In this document: positions 22,467-32,523 of the stretch, one piece after another | Layout of the letters: each line of letters begins with the position of its first letter | Position numbering within the stretch: position 1 is the first letter of the stretch | From: Craspedostauros australis | Taxonomy: Eukaryota > Bacillariophyta > Bacillariophyceae > Mastogloiales > Achnanthaceae | Direction: 5' to 3' | Assembly (NCBI GenBank): GCA_026770025.1 | Contig: JAMXDE010000004.1 | Location: 2,170,001-2,234,000, forward strand | Length of the DNA: 64,000 bases | Translations under genes and position numbers: made by a program | The notes under the pieces: model-generated | What the model was told of the DNA's origin: nothing | What the model saw: only the letters and a program-made list of their open reading frames with translations | Databases searched by the model: none

Positions 22467-25423
22467 ATGATGAGCTCAATGCTGAGCGGTTCGGGCCTGC
22501 AGCCGTCGTCTTCATCGTCGTTGTCATACCGTCTTTCTTCGGATGGGGGACGATCACGACAAGGATCAACCCTGCTGGGGACGAACGCCAACGGCGCCAG
22601 ATTTCGGGTGAGTGGCGATCGGCTTCATCGTCTGGGCGCCATACGTACTTGTATGCTTGGAGACACCGAACTGGAACGCACAGTATAAACGACAAAAGAA
22701 AGAGTGCAGCCGCGCGCACGCTGTGCTATTCATTGACGCACACGCTCATGCCAAGCCACTGAAAAGCAACTGACATGCCTTCTGTAATATTATACCTCGC
22801 ACTTGCTTGTCTATCCACTGTCCATCATCGAACTGCATCATCCATCTGCACCATACGACTGCATCAAATTGAATCCAAACGAATACTATTCTGCAATGCA
22901 GGACTTTCCCAAACTGAGAGAACTTCATCAACAGCGCATGGCTGCGCTTGTGAATGATGCTGCGAACTACAGCATCACCAGCACGTCAAGTTTGAACACG
23001 ATGCCAGGAAGAGCACCACTGCAAATGCCATTGCCAATGTCAAGCCCAATGGCCTCTTCCACATCAATAACAACAACAAGATCAATCTTTACGTTGGCAA
23101 ATGCCATGACGGAACGTATGCAGACTGTGCAGCTCAAGACGTTGGAGACAGTGGCCAACACCCGTCCCAACGATGCCAACGCGCAATATCAATTCGTCTC
23201 GCAGCTCTTCCAGAATGGCCATTACCAGGCAGTCGTCGATCGGGTTGGGCATGACATGTTCCAGCATCTTGCCATCGACACACGCATCGCGTCGCTCTAC
23301 CTGGATGCCATCCAAAAGACCAACCATTACAGCGAATTCCAGCTCAGCGAATTGGGCCAGCGTTTGAATATGTCCTCCTTGCCGGAGTATCAGGACTTTC
23401 TGGAGGAATCGCGAAAGCTCAGCAAGTCGCAGCAGGTGGCCAGCTTTGCGCGGTTCCTGGTCAGCGGCGGTGCCGGTTCGGTGGGCGCCGCAGCCATGGC
23501 AGGGGCGGGAGCATCCGCTCTGACTGGGGGTGCGGGAGGCATGATGCGTGGCATGGATTCGAAGACGCCGGTGCATGTCCAAATTCAGAACCCAACCTCC
23601 ACTCGCGCGGCGCTCCTTTCCTTGGCGGGACGTGTTGTGCTGGCATTCGTCGTCGTGTCGGCGATTTCGGCCGTGCTCGACGAACGCGGGGTCGGACGTG
23701 GGCTGGGCATGAACGCCGGCTCCAAGCACGTGCAGGAGGCGTCGGACAAGACGGATGTCACATTCGATGATGTCAAGGGCGTCCAAGAGGCCAAGGCGGA
23801 ACTCGAAGAGATCGTCATGTACCTCAAGAATCCATCCAAATTCACCAGACTTGGCGGAAAGCTGCCACGCGGTCTCCTTTTGACGGGTCCGCCCGGTACG
23901 GGTAAAACGCTGCTGGCCAAGGCCATTGCTGGCGAAGCCGATGTCCCCTTTTTCTACAGCTCCGGATCGCAATTCGAAGAGGTTTACGTTGGGTTGGGTG
24001 CCAAGCGCGTCCGAGAACTATTTGAGGCTGCCAAGATCAAGAGCCCCTGCATCATCTTCATTGACGAAATCGATGCAGTCGGAGGCAACCGAAAGCTGAA
24101 GGACCAGTCGGCCCTCAAAATGACATTGAACGGTACGTGTGTTCGTGTGTATGTCTGCATGCGCATGTGGCATCCTTTTTCTGGGTTGAAATTGGTTTTG
24201 TATGCTGTGCCTTGTTTCAGAATAGTCGATCAGTTTCGACACTCTCGCGCACGGTCTCACGCCTGTACTCACACGCACACATCCTGTGCGCTCCATATTC
24301 GCACATTGCAATATTGCGACATGGATAACAACAACAACAACACACGCCCACTCTCGCAGAACTGCTGGTGCAAATGGATGGATTCGAAGAGAACAACGGA
24401 ATCATCGTCATCGGAGCCACGAATTTCGTGGAGTCGCTGGATCAGGCTTTGTTGCGTCCAGGTCGTTTCGACAAGCATGTCACCGTGCCCTTGCCAGACG
24501 TGGGAGGTCGCAAGGAGATTCTGGAAATGTACGCCAAGAAGACCAAGCTCCACAAGGATGTCGACCTCAACGTCTTGGCACGCGGCACAACCGGATTCTC
24601 CGGTGCGGACCTCTTCAACTTGATCAACCAGGCTGCTCTGAAGGCCAGCGTGGACGGTCTCGCGAGCATTGATATGACGACGATGGAGTACGCGAAGGAT
24701 AAGATCCTCATGGGCGCCGAACGCAAGACCGCCGTCATCACACCAGAGACCGCCAAATGCACAGCGTACCACGAGGCTGGGCATGCCCTTGTCGCCGTTT
24801 TGACAGAGGGTGCCATGCCAATTCACAAGGCCACCATCATGCCACGTGGCCAGGCTCTGGGCATGGTTACGATGCTCCCGGAAGGCGACCAAACCTCACA
24901 ATCGTTGAAGCAGATGGTCGCCATGATGGATGTCTCCATGGGTGGCCGTGTCGCGGAGGAACTGATATTCGGCAGAGAAGAAGCCACATCCGGTGCCATG
25001 AGCGACATCAGCAATGCCACTCGCATCGCGCGTAACATGGTGACGAAGTACGGATTCTCAGAAACCATCGGCCTAGTCCACCACGGCGGACAGACAGGTG
25101 AAGAGCATGCATCTGAGGAAACGCGGAACAAGATCGATGGCGAGGTCAAACGATTGACCGATTCGTCGTACGAACGAGCGAGGCATCTGCTCACCAAATA
25201 CTCCAAGAAGCACCACTTGCTGGCGCAGACGTTGTTGGAGTACGAGACTCTGACCGGCGATGAAGTTCGTGACATCATCAACAAGGGCATCAAGCCAAAG
25301 CGACCGGTCATCAACAAGGACGGAGGCGCGCGTGGAAATCAGGCTGTCGTGTCCGGAAAGGATGGTGAACGCAGGAAAAGACGGCTGCCTGGTTTCAGTT
25401 CAGACGACTCGTCGTTATCATGA
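22467..25423 (+). CDS. YME1: YME1-like i-AAA zinc metalloprotease (FtsH family)
   Basis: Exons 22467-22607, 22902-24132 and 24360-25423 give 811 residues with matching phases. Order: Ser/Arg-rich N-terminus that may be a mitochondrial presequence, a helical N-domain (about 110-240) typical of YME1-type i-AAA proteases, a Gly/Ala-rich linker, one membrane helix near 283-305 ([20 protein letters not shown]), then the AAA module. Walker A is GPPGTGKT at 376-383, Walker B is CIIFIDEID, and the second region of homology is present. The zinc site is HEAGH at 595-599. The family forms hexamers in the inner mitochondrial membrane that pull out and degrade unfolded or unassembled proteins in the intermembrane space. 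A single membrane helix favours i-AAA over the two-helix m-AAA and most plastid FtsH forms. The second intron splits the codon just before LLVQMDGF. Confidence 0.95.
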
Positions 25424-25705
25424 TTCTGATCATGATTATTGCATCCTTGCGCTGGGAACGGCGTGTGACTAAGGCACCGCCACAGGTCAATCTCCGTGTG
25501 AAGATCTTCGGCTCTATATGATCCTACTCTCTGGAGTACGGCAACAGTGCGATGAAAGCCGCAAACTGCATAATGTCGCTAGGGCGTAAAGGAATGCCAC
25601 ACTACTCGTACTACGTCGTATGGCACCACTTCAGACTCTACTCTACGCAGTCCACTCTATTCTACTAGTACATACCACCACTCAGGATTGTGCCAAATGT
25701 TTCGA

Positions 25706-28516
25706 TCAGTACCTCCTCTTCTTCACCTTTGTGCCATCTTTGGCGTTCATCTTCTGTTTCTTCGCCTTCTTCTTTCTCTTTGGCCTGCCACCGAGGCCAT
25801 CGCGCTGGCCGTTGTCTAGACTGTTGCTGCTGACGACGTGAGGGTCAGATAAGGAGGAGGCTGCCGATGCTGCCGATACTGCAGCCGCCTGCTCCTCGCT
25901 CACGAATTCAAACAACGATCTCATGCGACGAATCGCATGCGTGTAGTTCGCGGCGCGCCACGACGACGGCGGTACGATATCCTGCAAGTTGGAGCACCGC
26001 TGCACGCTGTCAACTTTCCAGCCGTACACCTTCTTCGTCACCCCATCCTTCCATCCGTATCCGCTCTCGGGCTTCACCAGGTGTAGCGCTGCGTCGGCCT
26101 CGAATTGGGATCGCTGTGCGTACTCCACAGTGGATTCAAAGACGCACCATCCCGCAATGCAGATGTCGCTACATTGCAAGACATTCCCCAGTTGGCTGAT
26201 GCCTGCGTCACCCAACGGCGATTCCAAAATGGCGATGCGGACGCCCATCAACGAGGGTGGCAAGGGATACAATCGAGTTTCGATGATCTTGCTGCCATCC
26301 AGCACGGCGCTCGCCCAGGGACTTTGCATTTCCAGCGCGAAGAATTTGCGCGAAGGAGATTCTGGTTTGGCGGCTTGCCAACCATGCCAATTCAACTTCA
26401 CTTGCTCAACACGCGAGTTAGAATCGCTGTTCTCATTCTTGTCGCCGCTGTTCTTTGTGTGGTCGAGCGCAATGTTCGTGTCGCCCTTGTTCTTTGCGTT
26501 TGAATGATCGCCGATACTGCTGTCGCCATTGGTCACAACGACGACGTCTTTCAGCTCTGGCAAATCCTTTGCGTCGCAAGATGCGAATGCACGGCCAGAT
26601 TTGCGCAGATCGGCTGCCAGCTCTCGCAGCTCCTTGGCTGTTCCAGGCATGGGAGAGCTGTACTGTGCTCCCGCAGCAGCAGTGCTTTGGAATTCAACTG
26701 GCAGCGGCAGTGGCCGACAAGATTTGTCCATCAGATGGAAGACATGGTCATGTTCCCGTTTGTTCCACAACCCTCGCATCTTGGCACGCTCCTCCAACAA
26801 TTCTGCCATTGGTTCGTAAAAGAGATGCGCATCGGGATGATCAGCATCACTGGCTGCCGCACGATGCATCAACTCCAGGATGGTGGCAGCCGCCTTCTTG
26901 CGGCGTTCCTCAGCCTTGCGCTCCTTGCGCGGCAGTGCGTTGGGCGTGGTGACGGTATTTGTGTTGCACCGCCCTCGCGCCGCCGCCAGCAGCAAATCCA
27001 CAACCTGCCTCGTCCGGGTCTCGAGACGGCACCAGTATCGCAGCAACTCATGAATAGGCTGCGTCCACCACGTGTTGTGCTTCATCATGAGATCGTAGTG
27101 CTGCTGGCCTTGGATGTAGAACTGCCGCAACCATTCCGATTCCATTTCCGTCAACAGCAGCTGCTCGGATCGCCACAGCTTGATGCCCTTCTTGTGGAAG
27201 TTGGAGCACGTATTGCGGCATCGCTGCAGCACGAAATGGACGTTGTGACTTTCGCGCAGTAGACGGAAGGTGCAGGAGTATCGCGCGCTGCCCTGCGTCG
27301 GCGATTGTGATGCAAGGACCGTATGCTGATGATGGTGATTGAAATCATCGAGCAGGTAGTAGGCTGCACCGGTGGGCAAGGATGCTGCGATCGGTGGAAT
27401 CGTGGGGTCGATGGTGGAATCGATATCCATGCCACGACGCCAGGCACCGGGACCTTCCGCGTCGTGCGAGACGCGCAGCGCGACTGACCACGATGATGAT
27501 GAATCTGGTTGCGATGTTTCCTTCGTCTTGCCTTTTGGGCTGCTGTTGTTGTTTCTCTTATTCCCGTTGTACTTGTTGTACTCGTTGTTCCCGTTGCTAC
27601 TGTGTTTGTTGCGACGTTTGCGCTTGTTGGTTGGATGCGTTTGAGAAACGGCACCCACGATGGTCTGATACACAGCGATGGACGAGAAGTGTTCGAGGGA
27701 TGAATCCGCGTGCCACGACACCGTGGTCTTGTACTTGCCCGATGTGGTTGGTTCCTCCTTGAGATCGTCCGAGTACTCCATGCGGTTGATGAGACAAATA
27801 TCGTAGATGGAGCGTCCTCGTGTGGGTGCCGCATTGCGTCGCCTGCGCGTAGCAGTGAGGGCCTCGAGATGTTGCTGCGTGCGTTGTGACAAGCTCGTGC
27901 AGAGACGATGAATCTGTTGACGCGGCGTGATCGTCTCATCCGTCTTTGGATGACCATCGGGTGATGCAGAACTCCATGGGATCGCGAACATGCGTAGCCC
28001 GAGGTATTTGTAGGTTGTGCCATGCTCCCCGACGACGCATCGTGTCACGTACGTCTTCGCGCACTTGGTTCCCAAGCCAAATGGCTGCGTCACGTCGTAC
28101 CGAAAGTACCCTTCGTCGACCATGCTTGACAGAGCGCTCTGCACGACATTCTCCTTGATCGACATCGATGCGTCATCATCTCTGCTCGCCAGCAACTGGT
28201 CGCTATTCTCCACCACGAATCCTTCGTACGATGTCTCCAAGGCTGCCTTGAACGAGTCTTTGTACGGTCCTTCATTTCTCAGAAAATCATCCTTCGGCCA
28301 CTGGAATCCTGGTGGAAATGGAAGCGGGTATGGCTGATGCTGGTGCTTTCCATTGGATGTGGTCGTGGATGGGGCGCAGTAATCGCTCCTGCTCTTGGCG
28401 GGCGATGCTGCCGATGCTCCTTTCGAAGGTGATGCCGCCACCGACGCATCTTGCTTCCACGATGCCCCGTTCTTCTTCAGCTTTCTGCCGTTTCGGCTCT
28501 TCCTTGGCTTCACCAT
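25706..28516 (-). CDS. FTO: FTO-type 2OG/Fe(II) dioxygenase with C-terminal ASCH-like domain
   Basis: 936 residues, single exon. A basic N-terminus is followed by an FTO N-terminal-like segment (about 80-185, IKENVVQSALSSMVDEGYF) and the catalytic double-stranded beta-helix. The iron ligands of FTO are all present: SWHADSSL gives H269 and D271, and HQHTVLAS gives H398. The 2-oxoglutarate pair is RYSCTFR (R412, R418), matching human RFSSTHR. The FTO C-terminal helical domain follows (EWLRQFYIQG, WWTQPIHEL, PLPLPVEF). FTO demethylates N6-methyladenosine and related bases in RNA and is known from vertebrates and marine algae. Unusual here are a 60-residue Asn/Lys insert (283-342) inside the catalytic domain and a C-terminal ASCH/PUA-like domain at about 724-860 (SPWASAVLDGSKIIETRLYP), a possible RNA-binding module. 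The extreme C-terminus is a poly-basic nuclear-type signal (RPKRKKKAKKQK). Confidence 0.92.
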   Translation of the reverse strand: MVKPRKSRNGRKLKKNGASWKQDASVAASPSKGASAASPAKSRSDYCAPSTTTSNGKHQHQPYPLPFPPGFQWPKDDFLRNEGPYKDSFKAALETSYEGFVVENSDQLLASRDDDASMSIKENVVQSALSSMVDEGYFRYDVTQPFGLGTKCAKTYVTRCVVGEHGTTYKYLGLRMFAIPWSSASPDGHPKTDETITPRQQIHRLCTSLSQRTQQHLEALTATRRRRNAAPTRGRSIYDICLINRMEYSDDLKEEPTTSGKYKTTVSWHADSSLEHFSSIAVYQTIVGAVSQTHPTNKRKRRNKHSSNGNNEYNKYNGNKRNNNSSPKGKTKETSQPDSSSSWSVALRVSHDAEGPGAWRRGMDIDSTIDPTIPPIAASLPTGAAYYLLDDFNHHHQHTVLASQSPTQGSARYSCTFRLLRESHNVHFVLQRCRNTCSNFHKKGIKLWRSEQLLLTEMESEWLRQFYIQGQQHYDLMMKHNTWWTQPIHELLRYWCRLETRTRQVVDLLLAAARGRCNTNTVTTPNALPRKERKAEERRKKAAATILELMHRAAASDADHPDAHLFYEPMAELLEERAKMRGLWNKREHDHVFHLMDKSCRPLPLPVEFQSTAAAGAQYSSPMPGTAKELRELAADLRKSGRAFASCDAKDLPELKDVVVVTNGDSSIGDHSNAKNKGDTNIALDHTKNSGDKNENSDSNSRVEQVKLNWHGWQAAKPESPSRKFFALEMQSPWASAVLDGSKIIETRLYPLPPSLMGVRIAILESPLGDAGISQLGNVLQCSDICIAGWCVFESTVEYAQRSQFEADAALHLVKPESGYGWKDGVTKKVYGWKVDSVQRCSNLQDIVPPSSWRAANYTHAIRRMRSLFEFVSEEQAAAVSAASAASSLSDPHVVSSNSLDNGQRDGLGGRPKRKKKAKKQKMNAKDGTKVKKRRY

Positions 28517-29052
28517 GATCCTGCAACCTTCGGCCTTTGTTGTGTGGCCCTTTCGATTGTGGGGTTGTTCAAATGTTTCTCCTCGTCGCCTTGCAGCTGC
28601 CCTTCGACAGCATTGATGAGAGTGTAGGTAACAATGATGACGATGGCAACGACGATGGTGTGGTTTGGCGGTTTGGCCCCACTTCGCATCGCATCACATC
28701 ACATCAATTAGCTTCGCTTTGGTGGGAATGTTTTGCAGATCCAGAAAGATACGATCGTTGGTGAGGATGTAGTCGAATGAATCGAAATTCGGGTTTTGCC
28801 TCACCACCAATCATGGCGCAAAAAATGATGAACGCATCACATCAATCACCGACAAATCTGCCCAAACGACGCAAAGTCTGCCTCCGCCATTCGACACTGG
28901 ATGATCGACACACATCGAGCGATCAGATCATCAGCGCACCTGCTCTGATAGTGGTGCATACTGTCTGCCCCGTTCCATCCCAGACAATACCACACATACC
29001 TGTATACCATCGAGTAGACACCGATCAACCCAAGATCCGCCCGACCACGACG
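28517..29052. promoter_or_regulatory. divergent promoter region between FTO-like and RED-like genes
   Basis: 536 bp separate two start codons on opposite strands, so this region should carry both promoters. It has repeated GCATCACATCACATCA-like words near 28690-28705 but no TATA box that I trust. The plus-strand frame is open back to 28777 without ATG support. Confidence 0.5.
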
Positions 29053-30702
29053 ATGGACAACGACGCATTCCGCGATCTCGTGAGAAAACGATCTTCGCCG
29101 TCGTCCTCCAAGCAATTTGCTCGCAAGGCGGTGGAGGATGACTACAAGCGCAAGCGCAAACGTGGACGCCCCAACAGGGGTGGGGACAGCGGCAGCGGAA
29201 GCGATTCCAGCAGTGAAGAAGAGGACGACCGCAAGCGCAGCAAGCGATTGGCGGATTCCAAAAAGAAGAAGCGGAAGAAGGACGACGATTCCGATGATGA
29301 CGAGGAGGATGCGACACCCAAGTACCGCGATCGCGCCAAGGAACGTCGAGAGGGCATTATGGGCGGCATGCCGGGTGATGCGGAGCAGAAGGCGCAGTCG
29401 TCATCTGTGAAGGATCAGCAGCAATTCTTTCCGAGGAAGTACGCTTCCAACGAAAGCACATCAAATAAGAAGCAACGAATCCAACTGAGCAACAGCAACA
29501 ACACCAACAACAAGAGTGAACCGGCTGCCATGAAGAAGAGGAAGGCGGAGACGCCCGAAGAAAAACAGTTGCGTCAGTTGCTCCAGATCATCCGTGAGAA
29601 GGTGCAAACGAGAGAGAGCAAGGATCATATTGCCTTCAGCAACTTCATTCGAGAGGAAGACGACGATGACGTCTACTTCTCCTATCGCAACGACAAAGAT
29701 AAGGACGACGATGATGACAACAGTTCCGAAGGCAATGCAAAGGAAGACACCCGCCTCATGACGGCCGAAGATGCAATCGCCAATCTCCAAACGTACAGAC
29801 TCGGCGACATCACGGGAAAGACCATGGAGCAACAACAGTATCTCGATCAGCTGCTCGAACAGTGCGCAGCCGATCACATCGCGCCACCCTCCCCGGCGTT
29901 GGATGCCCGATCCGCATTGCTGCGACCACTGTCCGTCGCTGCCAGCAACATCCAGCGATCGATCCTGCGCTTCGCGTTGCACGGCTTGCCGCACGATCGC
30001 AAGCGCGCCTGGGAGACGCCGTTGGAGATCAACGATTACGTCGATCACTGCCAGCCCGCCACGCCATGCTCGATGGCCATCATCGAGCGATTGCAGAGCA
30101 GCATGGACTCTTTCAAGTTGCGACAACAACGGGAACGGCAGATCGCGGCGTCGGAGGCGGCAGCCGCAAAGAAGGCAGCGGCGGAAGTTGCAGCCGCGAA
30201 GAGCAAGAAGAAAAAGAGCAAATCCACCAGTACGGGCTCCAGCAGTCAAAGCAGCGTCGATGACGACTCTGATGACGACGATATCTTCGGTGACGTGGAT
30301 GGCGATTACGTTCCACCCGATGCGGAACTCGAAGAGCAGTCATCTTCGGGGAAAAACAAATCAGCGAGCACTTCCATCTTCTCGAATCTCTTAGGGCGCA
30401 AGACACAACAAGACGACAATGAGAACAACGACAAACCCGACGCCATCGGAAACTTTGTCAACTCCCTGATGAAACGACAAAGTGCCAAATCGAGAAATGA
30501 TAAAGCATCCATGCACACATCGCAAGCCACAGAGTACGGTGGCATGGATATTGATGCGTCCTCCGACGAAGAGAGCAAAAGCAAGAAGAAGAAAAAGAAA
30601 AAGAAGAAGGGTGGCGGATCCGATTCCGATGACGAAAGCCGTGGTGGCGGCGGGGGTGGTGACAGCGACGGTGGGAAGGATGTCGATATCGACAGTGACT
30701 AA
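29053..30702 (+). CDS. RED/IK-like splicing factor
   Basis: 549 residues, single exon, from ATG 29053 (MDNDAFRDLVRKR). The upstream frame lacks a better start. The diagnostic stretch is KYRDRAKERREG at about 90-101, the signature of the RED N-terminal domain, followed after a variable linker by ETPEEKQLRQLLQIIREKVQ and a conserved helical region (RSILRFALHGLPHDRKRAWE). Lys/Arg/Asp/Ser repeats flank both sides and the C-terminus is acidic and Gly-rich. RED (IK in human, SMU2 in plants) pairs with SMU1 in the spliceosomal B complex and affects splice-site choice. The classical RED dipeptide-repeat region is not obvious, so orthology rests on the N-terminal signature. Confidence 0.72.
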   Translation: MDNDAFRDLVRKRSSPSSSKQFARKAVEDDYKRKRKRGRPNRGGDSGSGSDSSSEEEDDRKRSKRLADSKKKKRKKDDDSDDDEEDATPKYRDRAKERREGIMGGMPGDAEQKAQSSSVKDQQQFFPRKYASNESTSNKKQRIQLSNSNNTNNKSEPAAMKKRKAETPEEKQLRQLLQIIREKVQTRESKDHIAFSNFIREEDDDDVYFSYRNDKDKDDDDDNSSEGNAKEDTRLMTAEDAIANLQTYRLGDITGKTMEQQQYLDQLLEQCAADHIAPPSPALDARSALLRPLSVAASNIQRSILRFALHGLPHDRKRAWETPLEINDYVDHCQPATPCSMAIIERLQSSMDSFKLRQQRERQIAASEAAAAKKAAAEVAAAKSKKKKSKSTSTGSSSQSSVDDDSDDDDIFGDVDGDYVPPDAELEEQSSSGKNKSASTSIFSNLLGRKTQQDDNENNDKPDAIGNFVNSLMKRQSAKSRNDKASMHTSQATEYGGMDIDASSDEESKSKKKKKKKKKGGGSDSDDESRGGGGGGDSDGGKDVDIDSD

Positions 30703-31051
30703 AGAACCATTTATTGCACTGAAATATCTTGCTTTGGATCGCAGATAGAATAGGTTGGTTGCATTGCAATGCCATCCACTCTTTTGAGTTTTGATTCTAC
30801 ACTCGTATCTTGTAGTTGCATATAGTCAGTTTCTAATTATGTCGCATACGTGTCTTATGCGACATGTGCCTTCTATTTTCATCGACGCAGCACCGCCACC
30901 AACCAGACCAACAGCAACAACGACCATGAAGCAACCAACGAACGTTTCTCGATGTTGTGCTCAACGATGAAGGCAAGGCAGCGCAGCGCAACCTCTCAGA
31001 GCACATCGCATCACAACACATCACCACCCACATCAACAGAATTGAATCAAG
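30703..31051. other. short intergenic spacer
   Basis: 349 bp between tandem plus-strand genes, holding the RED-like 3' end and the promoter and 5' leader of the 79-residue gene. An inverted repeat, GTCGCATACG...TTATGCGAC (30841-30864), could form a small hairpin in the 3' region. Confidence 0.5.
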
Positions 31052-31646
31052 ATGGGAGGCGGAGGCTGGTTTTACGTCCCAAAGGTGTGTGCATGCTTGT
31101 CTGAGTGTGCGCGCCAGTGGTGAAGCCATTGGGTGCTGTTGTTGTTGTTGTTGTTGGGACAGAAAAGGGCTTCTTGAAACAGTTGATTCTGGGGAGGGTG
31201 CTTCTTGGCAGCTATCTGCTTTGGCTCTGGCTTTGTACACCATGTGGAATGCATGGTGATGTATGCAAGGCACTTAACTCTCTTGTGCCTTAGCTGCTGC
31301 GGTTCTATTTCGCGTGCATGTACACTGTTGCTGTGTCACCAACAGCAAGCACCATACTATTCTGCTCTCCTCCGTCCAAATCTGACCTCGCCCGCATTCT
31401 GCAACACTCGTATCTTGTCAATCTATAATTCGCGCACAGGTTTGGACACCGTACGGTGGATGGTGGGTCAACCCCAAGAACTGGCAGAGAAACACAGGCT
31501 TTGCCGGAGTCGGCATTGCTGTTGTCATGACCTGCATTTTCAAGATTTCTGCCGAACGCGAGCGACGACCCATCGCACCCTACAAGCACATCCCGTCGCA
31601 GAACTGGTGCAAGCATGCCAAGATTGACGATCCAACCTTCAAATAG
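31052..31646 (+). CDS. 79-residue one-TM protein, two exons
   Basis: Exon 1 (31052-31084) codes for MGGGGWFYVPK and ends at a GTGTGT donor. Exon 2 (31440-31646) begins after a CACAG acceptor with VWTPYGGWWVNPKNWQRNT and runs to TAG. The join is phase 0. The product has a Trp/Gly-rich start, one membrane helix (FAGVGIAVVMTCIFKIS) and a polar tail with ERRP, HIPSQNWCKHAK and DDPTF. The short first exon, Gly-rich start and single helix recall small accessory subunits of mitochondrial complex I, but I cannot assign a subunit. That the frame is real is supported by the clean splice sites, the phase and the conserved-looking composition rather than by length. Confidence 0.75.
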
Positions 31647-32523
31647 GGCGCAGGTAGAACCCGGCGATTTGCTGCGTGGCGAGTACGAGGCACCGTATCT
31701 GTTACATGAGTCTGAGAGAACTGGCGATCCTTGCAGACCTCGAATCCGCATCGAATGGTCGCGGTACAGACAAATAACATCGAGGCAACACCTCCTGGAT
31801 GTTGCTCGTGTAACTGCCATCCCTGACGCAGAATAGCCAACATATCTGACGATAGACAGCCAAAGCTGGTCTCCTTGTATGCACTCTCCAGTGGAGAATG
31901 AGGGTGTACCGGGCTGGGGCATGACTTTGCTCGTAGATCTTGGTTGAACAATTGTGCTATATCCAAATCCGTTTCTCTGCTTTCGGTCAGAGTTCTGCTG
32001 GCATTCATCCCAACGGATACGCTTGCTTCGGGCGCAATAAACTTTGATTGAGTGCTGCTGCAGTTGATGGCACTGTGGAAGGTTCGCTATGTGTTGATCT
32101 CTAGTCGTATGGTACACCCCCTCCCCCCTCCAGCACCCCATTCCCATGATGGATGAAGCGTCGACTTTTGGCGCCACTACCACCACTGTTGAAGTCGGAT
32201 TTTCACCATCGCCATCTTCATTCTTGGGTTGGAGTGCTCCGGAAGAATCACTGGCTTCGAGGACAAATCCGAGGACGTCGGAGCGCACATGAAGACGTTG
32301 TTGTTGACAGGATCCATGGGCTGTTGATTTTTGTTTGGTTTTCTCTTAATGTTATAAATACAATGCTCTCTCGTGACGAGAGATCTCTCTGCTCGTAGAT
32401 TGCTAATGTGCCGCCGCTGCTCACGGATGCAATTGCGCGACAGGTGCACACCTCCGCACAAGAATTGCGGGGGTATGTGACCGCTGCTGCTGTTGCAATT
32501 ATTCACGCAGCTAATTTGGATGC
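31647..32523. other. convergent intergenic region, about 0.9 kb
   Basis: Between the 79-residue gene and the stop of the second LRR gene. A long minus-strand open frame (31305-32288) runs through exon 2 of the 79-residue gene and looks spurious. A minus-strand frame at 32248-32451 could at most be an alternative last exon of the LRR gene. Confidence 0.45.

Noticed and set aside
21401-22762. Overlapping frames on both strands before YME1
   Set aside because: Mutually overlapping, low-complexity and without features; best read as promoter and leader DNA.
31305-32288. 327-residue open frame on the minus strand
   Set aside because: It runs antisense through exon 2 of the 79-residue gene, and has no domain, signal peptide or coherent composition.
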